Shown here piece after piece: positions 26,816 to 36,010 of a stretch of DNA of 64,000 nucleotides. Source of the DNA: Pseudanabaena sp. Salubria-1 (lineage in GTDB: Bacteria > Cyanobacteriota > Cyanobacteriia > Pseudanabaenales > Pseudanabaenaceae); the NCBI GenBank assembly GCA_023336205.1, contig JALQCR010000006.1:62001-126000 (forward strand). Direction: 5' to 3'. The translations under genes and the position numbers were made by a program. The notes under the pieces are model-generated. The model searched no databases, was not told the DNA's origin, and worked only from the letters and a program-made list of their open reading frames with translations. Every line of letters starts with the position of its first letter. Positions within the stretch are counted from its first letter, which is position 1.

Positions 26816-28651
26816 ATGGATTCTACCCTCTTAGATCAAGTCCGCCACCTATGCCGCGATCGCGCTGCCTATGAACACCTCAAAGCTTATTTGGTGCAGC
26901 AGGAGCGCGTCCACCAAATAAGCTGGGAAGAGCGTTATGAAAAACTGATCGCCGCACAGTCATCAGACTCACAAACGGATATTTTTAGCAATATTATTGC
27001 TAGGGAAAAAGCAATTGCCCAACTTGCTGATGCTATTCAGCGATCGCCATCTTTAGAGCTAGTTTTACAAATAGCTGCGCAAGTAGCCCAGAAATTACTC
27101 CAAGTGGATCGCGTTGCAATTTTTCGCTGTTATCCTGATGGGCGAGGGGAGTTTACCACTGATGCGATCGCTTCAGGGTTGACATCTCTTGCCGATATGC
27201 CCGAAAGACAGCTTTCACTAGCTCGGCACATGATCGAGTCAACTGATCCAGAACAATCTGCTCAAACCATCGACAGTATTCGGACTTCTAGCCTGTCGTC
27301 CCATATTGTGACGCTGCTCGAACAGATCGGCATTTCATCCTATGCTGCAAATAAGATCTATGCAGGACAAGATGTTTGGGGCACTCTAGTTGCTTTTCAT
27401 GGGAGTGTCTATCACAGTTGGTCAGAAAGCGATCGCACTTCTCTATCATTGATTGCTGCACAGATTGGTATTGCCATTTCCTTAACTAATTTGCGCCAGC
27501 AATCTCAAGAGCTTACTAATGATTTGCAGACTTTACAGATTGAATTAGATAATTTACAACAAACAGTTGCGGAGCTAGCTGAGAAATCTACTAATTCGAC
27601 TGATGATCAAACCATTGATGATCAAACCATCAATCCAATCAATCAAAATGTGGTTGGAGAGAAGGAAAATAATGACTTAAATATAGATTTGGATTCTGGC
27701 GATTTAGAAATAGAGGTCATTCAGCTTGATAAAGATATAGATGTAGAAGAGAGTGAATTAGAAACAATAGTTAGTAACGCCGAAGAAACTACTAACTATA
27801 GAGATGACTTGATTTCGCGGAATGGATTGCCTCCTCTCTTTTTAGTCCCAGATTCTATACCTCCCATCTCAGATACAGATGAAGGAATGGAGTCTGATGA
27901 GACAGAGCTATTAGATGAGCCAGCGATAAGTTTCACGAGAGAGGACATCTCCTATGTAATTATGCCTGATAATCTTAAGGTAATTTCAGACATTGCTGCT
28001 GCACCAGACGAATCAGACCAAGATAAATCAGACCAAGATAAATCATTAGAGAATTCTGTAGCTGAGACTGAGGTGATTCTTCCAGAGACAATTATATTAG
28101 AATCGTCTGAATCTGAAAGTTCTATATCTGAAAAAATCGAATTAGAATTATCTGAGGATGAAGATGTAGAATCACAAGAATCTGAGCAAGAGATAGCCAC
28201 TCCAGAATTAGCCACTCCAGAATTAGCTGAGATAGAAAAACCAGAGTCTTGTGCAGCTGAAGAGTTGGAGCCAGAGACTAGTAAGACAGATTTCTTGTCT
28301 GAAATCCAATCTAATGAATCAGCAATACCCGCACCAGAAATTATTCGACAAGAAGTCTTAGAATCAGAAATCAAGGAGTCTGAAGTTGAGTCGATGGATG
28401 AGTCTCAGACTGGTTTCGATACAACTATAGATTTTTCGCATAATAATGAAGAAGATGATGAAGAACCTGCGATTGAACCACAGTTCATGGAAACGATTTT
28501 GGAGATCGCGGGTAATGATCTTAAAGCAACTGAGTTTTTGTTAAATGTGATTGACTCGTACTTAGAAGAGACACCTCTGCTGGTCCAATCAATCGACAGG
28601 GCTTTGGCTGTTGATGATCGGGCAAGACTATTACAAGCCCTAAATACATAA
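26816..28651 (+). CDS. GAF-domain protein with truncated Hpt domain
   Basis: 611 residues. An N-terminal helical region precedes a GAF-like sensor domain (about residues 70-230: LVLQIAAQVAQKLLQVDRVAIFRC ... DVWGTLVAFHGSVYHSWSESDRTSLSLIAAQIGIAI). A coiled coil follows, then about 270 Glu/Asp/Ser-rich, low-complexity residues. The C-terminal ~60 residues match the start of an Hpt phosphotransfer domain (FMETILEIAGNDLKATEFLLNVIDSYLEETPLLVQSID). The protein stops at LQALNT, where Hpt domains have the phospho-accepting AHTLKSSS: His is replaced by Asn and the next codon is TAA. The frame then stays open for another 58 codons. See the remnant entry. Confidence 0.8.
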   Translation: MDSTLLDQVRHLCRDRAAYEHLKAYLVQQERVHQISWEERYEKLIAAQSSDSQTDIFSNIIAREKAIAQLADAIQRSPSLELVLQIAAQVAQKLLQVDRVAIFRCYPDGRGEFTTDAIASGLTSLADMPERQLSLARHMIESTDPEQSAQTIDSIRTSSLSSHIVTLLEQIGISSYAANKIYAGQDVWGTLVAFHGSVYHSWSESDRTSLSLIAAQIGIAISLTNLRQQSQELTNDLQTLQIELDNLQQTVAELAEKSTNSTDDQTIDDQTINPINQNVVGEKENNDLNIDLDSGDLEIEVIQLDKDIDVEESELETIVSNAEETTNYRDDLISRNGLPPLFLVPDSIPPISDTDEGMESDETELLDEPAISFTREDISYVIMPDNLKVISDIAAAPDESDQDKSDQDKSLENSVAETEVILPETIILESSESESSISEKIELELSEDEDVESQESEQEIATPELATPELAEIEKPESCAAEELEPETSKTDFLSEIQSNESAIPAPEIIRQEVLESEIKESEVESMDESQTGFDTTIDFSHNNEEDDEEPAIEPQFMETILEIAGNDLKATEFLLNVIDSYLEETPLLVQSIDRALAVDDRARLLQALNT

Positions 28652-28828
28652 CGCTCAAGCAGCGACTATATAGGCGCGTTGACACTTTCATATCAATGTC
28701 GTCAACTTGAATTGGCGATAAGGGCGAATTATGTCGTATTAATTTATGCTTGCTTATCACAGGTAGCGATCGAGGCGCAGAGGGCAACTGATGCATTACG
28801 CATAGCGCGATCGCGCTATGCGTTATAA
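28652..28828 (+). pseudogene. remnant of the Hpt domain beyond an in-frame stop
   Basis: In the same frame as the preceding gene, immediately after its TAA, lie 58 sense codons reading RSSSDYIGALTLSYQCRQLE and onward, which is the second half of an Hpt helix bundle, ending in a TAA at 28826-28828. A single T-to-A change (TTA to TAA) explains the break. Confidence 0.7.
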
Positions 28829-28877
28829 AGTAAAGGAGTGCGTCGCGCTCCTCTACTTAAATTGGTTTACCTAACAC

Positions 28878-30530
28878 ATGATCGGCAAAGTGATTAGTGG
28901 GAGATATCAAATTATCCAAGCTCTTGGCAATGGGGGCTTTGGAGAGACTTTTTTGGCTGAAGATTTGCAGTTGCCAGACCATCAGAAATGTGTGGTCAAA
29001 CGACTACAACCTACATCTAGCGATACTTTTGTATTGGAAATTGCTAGTCGTTTATTTGAGACTGAGGCAAGGGTTTTACATAAGCTTGGTAGCCACGATC
29101 GCATTCCCCGTTTGTTAGCGCATTTTGAAGAAGATCATCAGTTTTATTTGGTACAAGAGCTAATTGATGGCTACGAGCTTACTAACGAAATCATCTCTAT
29201 CGAGCGAGCTGCTGATGGCTATCCAGTGGGACGGATGAATGAATCTCAGGCGATCGCTTTTTTGATTGATGTGCTAGAAACCCTCGTTTTTGTGCATCAA
29301 CAGGGTGCAATCCATCGGGATATTAAACCCGCTAACTTGATGCGGCGGCGTACTGATGGCAAATTAGTACTGATCGATTTTGGGGCTGTGAAGCAAGTAG
29401 GAACTGCCGTTGTTTCTGCTATTGGCTCTACGGTCGCGATTGGTACTGATGGTTATATGCCCAATGAGCAAGCGATCGGCAAGCCTAGACCCTGTAGTGA
29501 TCTTTACGCTGTTGGGGCGATCTCAGTTCAAGGATTGACAGGAGTTGCCCCAAACTTATTGTCTGAAAATCTTGAAACGGGTGAATTGGCTTGGCGAACT
29601 TCTCCTAGCCATGCAGCATTGAAATATCGTGCCAATGTCAGCGATGAATTAGCAACAATCATCGATAAGTTAGTTAAGTATGACTTTCGCGATCGCTATC
29701 AGTCTGCCGAAGTTGTATTGACAGATTTACGGAAATTAGCGCCGCCGATCGCACCCACAATTTTGTCTACGACGGTGCAGGCTAATTTTCAAGGGTTAGT
29801 TACAGCTTTTAATCCAAATGATGATGTTGCCACAGCGGTTTCCTCAAAAGTATCGGCAATGGATCATCGGCGACTCAGTTATAAAAATCCCTTGATGATG
29901 ATCTCGGTGGGGATCGTGTCAGCGATCGCAGTCATGGGTATTGTCATGTGGTTTTGGCTCCGTCCATCGCCCACAAGCAAGAATGAACTAAATATTAGTG
30001 CTGGTTTACCTAGCCCCAAATATCTCTTTCTCTCAGAACGCGCGATCGGCGATCAAGATTTAGCGAATAAGAGTGCTTTTGAGTTAGATATCATGCGCAA
30101 TGAAGTTTTTGCTCGTTATGGTCGCCGTTTCAAAGATCCTGAATTGCAGTCATATTTCAATATGCAACCTTGGTATAAACCCATCTATGAGCCTGATAAA
30201 TTTCCAGAGGATCTACTAACCACAACGGAAATAAAAAATGTGCAATACCTTCGTGATTTTCAAGATCGTTTTGATCGAAACTCTAATACGCTGCAATCCA
30301 ATCCTAGCAATATTTCCAATTCTCTATGTGACTACACTAAACGTTTAATTTCTGATCCCAACCCGCCGATTAATGTACGTGAAGATGCGGGGGTAGATTT
30401 TGCTATCGTTGGTACCCTGGACAATGGAACACAAATTACTGTGCAGAGCGAAAAGCAAGGCTGGCTGAAAATTTCTGCACCGATCGCAGGTTGGGTCGCC
30501 GCAAATCGCACTAAACCCATATGCTTATAA
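28878..30530 (+). CDS. serine/threonine protein kinase with YARHG and SH3b domains
   Basis: 550 residues. The Hanks-type kinase domain (about 1-290) has the glycine loop GNGGFGETFLAED, VVK lysine, catalytic HRDIKPANLM and DFGAVK metal site. A single membrane segment (about 338-362, MMISVGIVSAIAVMGIVMWFW) anchors it. Outside are a YARHG domain (LDIMRNEVFARYGRRFKDPELQSYF) and an SH3b domain at the C-terminus (INVREDAGVDFAIVGTLDNGTQITV). This is a membrane kinase with an extracytoplasmic, possibly cell-wall-sensing part. It follows the GAF/Hpt gene, but an independent promoter is likely given the 226-nt gap. Confidence 0.9.
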   Translation: MIGKVISGRYQIIQALGNGGFGETFLAEDLQLPDHQKCVVKRLQPTSSDTFVLEIASRLFETEARVLHKLGSHDRIPRLLAHFEEDHQFYLVQELIDGYELTNEIISIERAADGYPVGRMNESQAIAFLIDVLETLVFVHQQGAIHRDIKPANLMRRRTDGKLVLIDFGAVKQVGTAVVSAIGSTVAIGTDGYMPNEQAIGKPRPCSDLYAVGAISVQGLTGVAPNLLSENLETGELAWRTSPSHAALKYRANVSDELATIIDKLVKYDFRDRYQSAEVVLTDLRKLAPPIAPTILSTTVQANFQGLVTAFNPNDDVATAVSSKVSAMDHRRLSYKNPLMMISVGIVSAIAVMGIVMWFWLRPSPTSKNELNISAGLPSPKYLFLSERAIGDQDLANKSAFELDIMRNEVFARYGRRFKDPELQSYFNMQPWYKPIYEPDKFPEDLLTTTEIKNVQYLRDFQDRFDRNSNTLQSNPSNISNSLCDYTKRLISDPNPPINVREDAGVDFAIVGTLDNGTQITVQSEKQGWLKISAPIAGWVAANRTKPICL

Positions 30531-30585
30531 AAAATACGTGGCAAAGCAACGTATTTTTTATAGGCACATGGGCGATCGCAACAAT
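30520..30585. terminator. terminator overlapping the kinase 3' end
   Basis: A long imperfect palindrome centred near 30548. Its inner stem contains ATAAAAAATACGT and complement, and its outer part pairs the last codons of the kinase gene with sequence beyond the stop. Confidence 0.6.
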
Positions 30586-30637
30586 CACGGTAAAATTCAT
30601 TTATAAGTACCTTGGCATAATTAAAAACCCCAATCCC

Positions 30638-30674
30638 AAAACTGTATCGCCCGCTGCGCGGGCGGTATAGTTTT
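30638..30674. terminator. GC-tipped hairpin upstream of 30737
   Basis: 17-bp arms with two G-T type mismatches and tip CGCCCGCTGCGCGGGCG, preceding the next gene by about 60 nt. Confidence 0.5.
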
Positions 30675-30736
30675 GAGGCTGAGATACTTATCGGTGCGCC
30701 GCACCGCCATCAAATTCCACTTATTAGATTGATGCT

Positions 30737-31159
30737 GTGACAGAAATTTCTGATTGGAGCGATATAGAAGCTCAACTCCAAGAAACTAAAGGACTATTAG
30801 AAGAGATCGAACAGCGTTTTCAGCAAGTTCGGCGTGATTCGCTGAAGCAGAATGAATTGCAAACGCAAAAAGAACAAATTAGAGAGCAAATTCAAGATAT
30901 TTCTAGCGATCGCTCAGCCAGTAACAAAAATCAAAAAATTCGACGTAAGCCTAATTCTCGCAATGATCGATCTAGCCCCCATAAAGAAGAATTACTCAAA
31001 CAATTAGATGCAGTAACCGAGCAACTCGAACAAATCGAAGCCGATCTTGAAAGTCGGCTATTGTCTTGGAGTAGTTTTCGCGAACCTTTTTGGCAGATTG
31101 TCCGTTTTGTCGGCATTGGCATCATTATCGGTGTAATTTTGAGAGGCTGTGCCAGCTAA
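30737..31159 (+). CDS. hypothetical coiled-coil protein with C-terminal membrane anchor
   Basis: 140 residues from a GTG start. Residues about 5-110 are Glu/Gln/Lys/Arg-rich heptads, almost certainly coiled coil, with a short basic break (NKNQKIRRKPNSRND). Residues about 118-137 (FWQIVRFVGIGIIIGVILRGCA) form a single tail anchor ending in a Cys. No known family recognised. Immediately downstream is a poly-G tract that is probably an artefact. Confidence 0.6.
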   Translation: MTEISDWSDIEAQLQETKGLLEEIEQRFQQVRRDSLKQNELQTQKEQIREQIQDISSDRSASNKNQKIRRKPNSRNDRSSPHKEELLKQLDAVTEQLEQIEADLESRLLSWSSFREPFWQIVRFVGIGIIIGVILRGCAS

Positions 31160-31176
31160 CCAAAAACAAAAAGAGA

Positions 31177-31251
<75 letters not shown>

Positions 31252-31318
31252 TTAAAACCCTTACAGGGTTTGGTTTTTAATTCACAGAAGTGTTGTCACA
31301 CTTTTGTGAATTGGTATA
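31252..31318. repeat. dispersed composite-hairpin repeat (right part)
   Basis: Matches the central CCCTTACAGGG and right hairpin of the copy at 31917-32021, ending TTGGTATA. The left hairpin is replaced by the homopolymer tract. Confidence 0.7.
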
Positions 31319-31438
31319 AGGTGGGCATAGCCCACCCTACAAATTAAAAAAATTCTTTGGGTTTTGAACCTTTTGATTGTGATGCTTGTCAAAACACTCG
31401 TATAGATAATTAAGCCTTCTCACAAAGGGGAAAATCAA

Positions 31439-31885
31439 ATGTTTCGTAATATCAAAAGCTTGTTGGCGATCGCTTGTGTAACCGTAGCGGTTGGAGCCGT
31501 GGCAATCCCTAATCTCGTTGCTGCACAAAACACTACTCAAAATAGCACCGAAAAACGCAAGCCTCGTCAAGGTGAAGGCTGGAAACAGTTGAACTTGACT
31601 GAAGCCCAAAAGACTCAAATGAAAACGATTCGTGAAAGTGCAAAAGCTCGTCACGAAAGTGTCTTGACTGCTGAACAACGCGCAATTATGGAACAAGCTC
31701 GTCAATCTGGCGATCGCAAAGGAGTACGCAAGTCTCTCAATCTGACTGATGCTCAAAAGCAACAGATGAAGGCGATCGCTGAAGATACCAAAGCGCAAAT
31801 GAAGAACGTTTTGACTCCTACTCAGCAACAACAACTTGAGCAAATGAAGCAACAACGCCAATCCAATCGCGGCATGATGCGTTAA
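31439..31885 (+). CDS. Spy/CpxP-like periplasmic LTxxQ protein
   Basis: 148 residues with a signal peptide (basic start, hydrophobic core to about residue 24, Ala-x-Ala-like end near VAAQN). The mature part is helical and highly charged, with repeated LNLTEAQKTQMK, LNLTDAQKQQMK and VLTPTQQQQLEQM motifs. These are the LTxxQ signature of Spy/CpxP-type periplasmic proteins, which act as chaperones or stress sensors in enterobacteria. The repeat unit occurs about three times. A composite-hairpin repeat follows 31 nt after the stop. Confidence 0.82.
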   Translation: MFRNIKSLLAIACVTVAVGAVAIPNLVAAQNTTQNSTEKRKPRQGEGWKQLNLTEAQKTQMKTIRESAKARHESVLTAEQRAIMEQARQSGDRKGVRKSLNLTDAQKQQMKAIAEDTKAQMKNVLTPTQQQQLEQMKQQRQSNRGMMR

Positions 31886-31916
31886 GTAAATCCTCGCTAG
31901 TCTTTCTCTTAGGACT

Positions 31917-32021
31917 TATACCAAAACACAAAATGGCTACGCCATTTTGTGTTTTAAAACCCTTACAGGGTTTAGTTTTTAATCCACAAAAGTGTAGCCA
32001 CACTTTTGTGGATTGGTATTA
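31917..32021. repeat. dispersed composite-hairpin repeat (complete)
   Basis: 105 bp made of a left hairpin (ends TATACCAAA, tip ATGGCTACGCCAT), a central CCCTTACAGGG, and a right hairpin (AGTGTAGCCACACT tip, end TTGGTATTA). The outer ends are inverted copies of TAATACCAA, so the unit is MITE-like. No coding capacity. Confidence 0.85.
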
Positions 32022-32037
32022 CCGAAAATAACGCATC

Positions 32038-32069
32038 AGGTAGGGGCAATTCATGAATTGCCCCTACCT
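32038..32069. terminator. perfect 32-bp palindrome before the radC stop
   Basis: 16 + 16 bp with no loop (centre CATG), three bases from the radC stop at 32073; acts as terminator for radC or the Spy-like gene. Confidence 0.6.
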
Positions 32070-32072
32070 TTT

Positions 32073-32807
32073 TTATTCTGCTTGAGGAACTTCTTTCCAT
32101 AATGTTGAAGTTTCTCGAATACTGGAAAAGGTTCCATTTCCTAAAATCAAATGATCTAAAAGTGGAATACTCAGCATTCGCGCTGCTTCTAGTAATTGGC
32201 GAGTAAGCGTGATATCTTCAGGACTTGGAGAGGTATTTCCTGATGGATGATTGTGCGCAATAATTAAACGAACTGCGCCGCTTTTAAGAACTTCTCGGAA
32301 AATATCACGGGGATGGGCGAGGGTTTCTGTCGCAGTGCCGATTGTAATAATGCGTTGGGCGATAATTCGATTTTTGTTGTCGAGCATCACCACGGCGAGG
32401 CGCTCTTGTGGTTGCCACATTAGGTCTTGACTGAGCGCTGCGGCTGCTACCGATGGATCAGTAACTTCAGTTAAGTCTGGAGGCTTGGCATAGAGCGCCC
32501 TTTTACCTAACTCGATCGCAGCTAAGATTGCGGTTGCTTTTGCGGGACCAACTCCTTCGATTTGCATGAGTTCTTGTGGCGATACGTTTTGCAAAGCTGC
32601 CACTGGGTCACTGGTGCGATCTTTGCCTATGGTTTGCAAGATTAGCTGACCTAATCCTACGGCGGAGAGTTTGCCTGCTCCTTGCCCTGTACCTAATAGG
32701 ATCGCGATTAACTCTGCATTGGATAAGCTGCGTACGCCCTGACTGAGTAGCCTTTCACGGGGGCGATCGCTTTCAGCCATATCCACAATGCGCAGAGAAT
32801 AAGTCAT
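32073..32807 (-). CDS. radC: RadC-family JAB/MPN protein
   Basis: 244 residues. The N-terminal ~100 contain a helix-hairpin-helix pair ([22 protein letters not shown]). The C-terminal metal-binding JAB domain has the signature [15 protein letters not shown], whose two His and one Asp coordinate zinc. Historically linked to DNA repair, but its biochemical role remains uncertain. Complete and of standard length. Confidence 0.93.
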   Translation of the reverse strand: MTYSLRIVDMAESDRPRERLLSQGVRSLSNAELIAILLGTGQGAGKLSAVGLGQLILQTIGKDRTSDPVAALQNVSPQELMQIEGVGPAKATAILAAIELGKRALYAKPPDLTEVTDPSVAAAALSQDLMWQPQERLAVVMLDNKNRIIAQRIITIGTATETLAHPRDIFREVLKSGAVRLIIAHNHPSGNTSPSPEDITLTRQLLEAARMLSIPLLDHLILGNGTFSSIRETSTLWKEVPQAE

Positions 32808-33020
32808 CTAAAAATCGCACCTAATGTTACAAGAATATTTTCTGTATTTTATCGCGATCGTTATTAAAAAAGAAGTAGGGTGGGCATTGCCTAGCTTTGG
32901 TATTGATATGACTGAGCCCCGATCGCTAAATTCGCGCTCTCTCTGTATACTTTCTCGCAACTTCTCTTACCACTTTTGTCAGTCAATCAGTGTGTCATAC
33001 TTGGCGATAGGTATAAAAAA

Positions 33021-33075
33021 TCCAAGATATTTATTAAAAGAAATGCTTTGTATTTCTTTTAATAAATATCTTGGA
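33021..33075. repeat. 24-bp-arm perfect palindrome
   Basis: 33021-33044 and 33052-33075 pair exactly around a 7-nt loop, 31 nt upstream of the reductase start at 33106. The gap 32808-33105 holds no convincing gene. Confidence 0.7.
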
Positions 33076-33105
33076 CATGTTTAATAGCAACTTGTTGAAA
33101 GGTCT

Positions 33106-33896
33106 ATGTATAAGAGCTTCTACTCATCTCACGATCGCATTTATAACTTTGAAGAACTAGCTTTCCCAACTGAAGGTGTGGAATTTGAACTGAATGAAGG
33201 CGATCGCACTGCTAAGCGCCCATATATTGGTTTTAATATGGTGTCTAGCATTGATGGCAAAGCGACAACCTATGAGGGGAAACTGACGGGATTAGGTTCA
33301 CGTCCTGATCGCCTACTAATGCAAAGACTGCGATCGCAATTTGATGCTGTTTTAGCTGGAGGCACGACGCTACGCCAAGATGCCTTTATCCCTACCGTAC
33401 CTCCTGAACTATTAGAGGAACGCCAAAAAAACTTTTCCCAGCCTCAGCCCCTCGGCATCGTGATTAGTAATTCGGGTAATCTGCCTAGCGACCATAGGTT
33501 TTGGAACGCTGGAAAAGATTTACGAATTGCTTTGCTGGGACAGGATACTTCCGTCGAACCTTGGCTTGAAGAGAAAGCGCAAATTTTTCGATTTCCCACT
33601 AAGGATCACCAAATTGACCTAAAACAGGTATTGAAAATGCTTTTTGAGCAACTTGGTATTAAGCGGCTTTTAGTGGAAGGTGGTCCCGCCTTAAATTATT
33701 CGCTAATCTCTCAAGGGCTAGCCGATGAATTGTTTTTGACGTTAGCTCCTCATGTAGTTGGCGGAGCCGATAATATGACCGTTATTGGCGGTTCAGGTTA
33801 TGGGCTTGGTGGTGCTGATTTACCCAATCTCAAGTTGCGATCGCTATATCATCACGAATCAGAATTGTTTTTGCGCTACCAATTTACGAAGATATA

Positions 33897-33897
<1 letters not shown>
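33106..33897 (+). CDS. RibD C-terminal-domain reductase family protein
   Basis: 263 residues with the dihydrofolate-reductase-like fold of the RibD C-terminal domain: PYIGFNMVSSIDGKATTYEGKLTG near the start, FDAVLAGGTTLRQD, and KRLLVEGGPALNYSLISQGLADELFLTLAPHVVGG. It lacks the deaminase half of full RibD. It probably binds NADPH and reduces a pteridine- or riboflavin-precursor-like substrate; exact reaction not clear. The downstream hairpin is disrupted by a poly-C tract. Confidence 0.85.
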
Positions 33898-34017
<120 letters not shown>

Positions 34018-34021
34018 TTAC

Positions 34022-34537
34022 TTAATGCAAACCTTTAAGTTGGCGCACAAGATGAATAATTTCTGGCAAAATTAGCTGCTCGATCGCTAATTTCACCGCA
34101 TTACTTGAACCTGGTAGCGAAAAGACTAATTTGCCTTGATAGATGCCTGCCTCCGATCTCGATGCGATCGCTCTAGATCCCACTTCTTGCCAACTCAGAT
34201 AACGGAACATCTCACCAAACCCTGGGAGTGTCTTTTCCAGTAAAGCTGCGATCGCATCGTAAGTTGTATCTCGTGGCGCAATCCCTGTCCCACCATTGAG
34301 AATAATCGCGTCAAGAGCAGCGATCGCGGCTAACTTATACATTTGCTCGCGAATCTCGTCGGGTTCGTCTTTGACTAGGGTGTAGTAGTCTAGAAAATGC
34401 CCCGCATTAGTCATCGATTGTTTAATAAAATTGCCACTTTTGTCAGTTTCTGGTGTGCGAGTGTCGCTGACAGTAATTACTGCAAAATGGACTTGATAGG
34501 ATGGTGGATCTGGACAAGGATTTTGAGAAGGCTTCAT
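34022..34537 (-). CDS. moaB: molybdenum cofactor biosynthesis protein MoaB
   Basis: 171 residues of the MoaB/MogA fold. Visible are VITVSDTRTPETDKSGNFIKQ at the front, the substrate loop LNGGTGIAPRDTTYDAI (GGTGxxxRD), and FSLPGSSNAVKLAIEQLI. These proteins adenylylate molybdopterin before metal insertion. No other moa/moe genes are in view. Confidence 0.9.
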   Translation of the reverse strand: MKPSQNPCPDPPSYQVHFAVITVSDTRTPETDKSGNFIKQSMTNAGHFLDYYTLVKDEPDEIREQMYKLAAIAALDAIILNGGTGIAPRDTTYDAIAALLEKTLPGFGEMFRYLSWQEVGSRAIASRSEAGIYQGKLVFSLPGSSNAVKLAIEQLILPEIIHLVRQLKGLH

Positions 34538-34774
34538 AGTTTTTAGTTAAGTATAACCTTGCAGTGTTTTAGCATTTGTGCCACGATTTTCAAACTCGTC
34601 ACCAAAAATCTCAATTTGGGCGATCGCATTACTTATCAAAAATTTGCGATCGCGAAAACTTTACCCTACACAGAGATCTAAACCATCCCAGCATCATTGC
34701 AGCTCAGGAGGAACAATTTCTACATCTAGTGTCTGCTATGATGCATAGTGGAAATTTAAACACTAGATTTGTTT

Positions 34775-35368
34775 ATGGTGGCTCAAATTAAGACGGCTCA
34801 GATTAAGACGAACCCAACAAAAAATAACCAGAATCAGACCAAAACTAATCCAACAGATCTCAAATCGCCTAAAAGCGCATCTATCGTGACCCCAATTAAA
34901 GGTAATGTGCAGGTGTTTATCGCGCCCCATCGCAATCTCTACGCTGATATCATCGCGCAAGGTTTGCGGGTAGCGGGACAAGGCACACAGGTATTACTAG
35001 TGCAACCATTTCAAACAGGAATTAATCAAGGATTGAAGAATCCTCGACGGCTGGTCGAAAACTTGGAATGGCTCCGTTGTGAAGCTCAGCGCGATTTGTC
35101 ACAGGGTGATATCGAATTGACGGATGTCGAGAAATTGGCGGTACTGGAGCTATGGGAATATGCCAAAGTTGCAATTAAGTTAGAGCGTGCAAGTTTAGTT
35201 ATTTTAGATGAAGCAAATTTGCTCGTGGCGCGATCGCTAATCACAGAGGAAGAATTACTAGAGGTGTTAGAAACGCGATCGACTAAAGTCAACGTTATCT
35301 TAACAGGCTCAGCAATGCCTTCTCGCATTGCTGACTATGCTGATCAAGTCACCCACCGACGTAGTTAA
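34775..35368 (+). CDS. CobA/BtuR-like protein without a canonical P-loop
   Basis: About 197 residues from the ATG at 34775 (a TTG start 6 nt earlier is possible). From residue ~45 it follows the corrinoid adenosyltransferase CobA pattern: VFIAPHRNLYADIIAQGLRVAGQGTQVLLVQPFQ, LVILDEANLLVARSLITEEELLEVLE, VILTGSAMPSRIADYADQVTH. Active enzymes carry GxxGxGKTT in the first segment; here it reads IAPHRNLYAD with no Lys-Thr. Cobalamin adenosylation is therefore doubtful; it could be a regulatory or divergent P-loop relative. The N-terminal 40 residues are Lys/Thr/Asn-rich. Confidence 0.75.
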   Translation: MVAQIKTAQIKTNPTKNNQNQTKTNPTDLKSPKSASIVTPIKGNVQVFIAPHRNLYADIIAQGLRVAGQGTQVLLVQPFQTGINQGLKNPRRLVENLEWLRCEAQRDLSQGDIELTDVEKLAVLELWEYAKVAIKLERASLVILDEANLLVARSLITEEELLEVLETRSTKVNVILTGSAMPSRIADYADQVTHRRS

Positions 35369-35372
35369 AACC

Positions 35373-35407
35373 CTTTTTGAGGTGCTGCGAAGCAGCACCT
35401 CAAAAAG
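35373..35407. terminator. terminator after the CobA-like gene
   Basis: 16-bp perfect arms (35373-35388 and 35392-35407), tip GCTGCGAAGCAGC. Confidence 0.75.
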
Positions 35408-35506
35408 TCTTACAGCGCTTTGCACTCAAACCCAAACCAAAAGTTCTCTTGTGGTTCGTTTGATCAGTAATTGCTGTAATAAAACTCGCTGTGCGAGCTT
35501 TATTAA

Positions 35507-35860
35507 TCATGAACCAAGCTTGAAGGCTTCTAAAAACAGTCCATACACCAAACCTAACTTAATAGAATTCAATATTTCAGTAGTTAGTAGTCGCGGTGCC
35601 AAACTGCCATCAACAGAAGTGACTCTTTTAGTTCCATAAACATAGCGATTAGTCAGTTCCACAATCAAAACAACAACTGCCGCTGTCACGATATCTTGCT
35701 CAGATTTCGCACCAGACACAGTAGAGATTACCGATGCTAAAAAGAATCCTAGCAATAGACTAATCAATATAAAAGATGATCGCCGCCAAGGGTTTCGTGA
35801 CCATTGTGATATTCGTATAACGCTAACGCTGACAATTGTACTAAGACGAGTATTTTGCAT
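35507..35860 (-). CDS. ycf20: Ycf20/DUF565 family membrane protein
   Basis: 117 residues. A basic amphipathic start (RISQWSRNPWRRSS) is followed by membrane segments at about 30-50 (FILISLLLGFFLASVISTVSG) and 55-75 (IVTAAVVVLIVELTNRYVYG) and a conserved end (LLTTEILNSIKLGLVYGLFLEAFKLGS). This is the Ycf20 family of cyanobacteria and plastids; plant homologues affect photoprotective quenching. Complete. Confidence 0.87.
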   Translation of the reverse strand: MQNTRLSTIVSVSVIRISQWSRNPWRRSSFILISLLLGFFLASVISTVSGAKSEQDIVTAAVVVLIVELTNRYVYGTKRVTSVDGSLAPRLLTTEILNSIKLGLVYGLFLEAFKLGS

Positions 35861-35888
35861 AATAGCCTCTCAATTAGATAAAGAAACC

Positions 35889-35990
35889 TGTAAATGCCCA
35901 GATCCCCGACTTTTTTGTGAATTTGCAAATTATCTTTGCTTGCTTAGAAAAAGTCGGGGATCTTAACTTCTACTTTTTCAGGTTTCTTCT
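35889..35990. repeat. extended inverted repeat upstream of ycf20 / after clpB
   Basis: Two nested arm pairs: an outer AGAAACCTG ... CAGGTTTCT and an inner AGATCCCCGACTTTTT ... AAAAAGTCGGGGATCT, separated by an unpaired ~30-nt centre. It lies downstream of the clpB stop (36011) and probably terminates it. Confidence 0.6.
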
Positions 35991-36010
35991 GCGTAGCTCC
36001 ACTAACTCAA

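Noticed and set aside
32824..33084. 86-codon plus-strand open frame between radC and the reductase gene
   Set aside because: No family resemblance, and its end runs through the 24-bp-arm palindrome at 33021-33075; composition is not like a gene.
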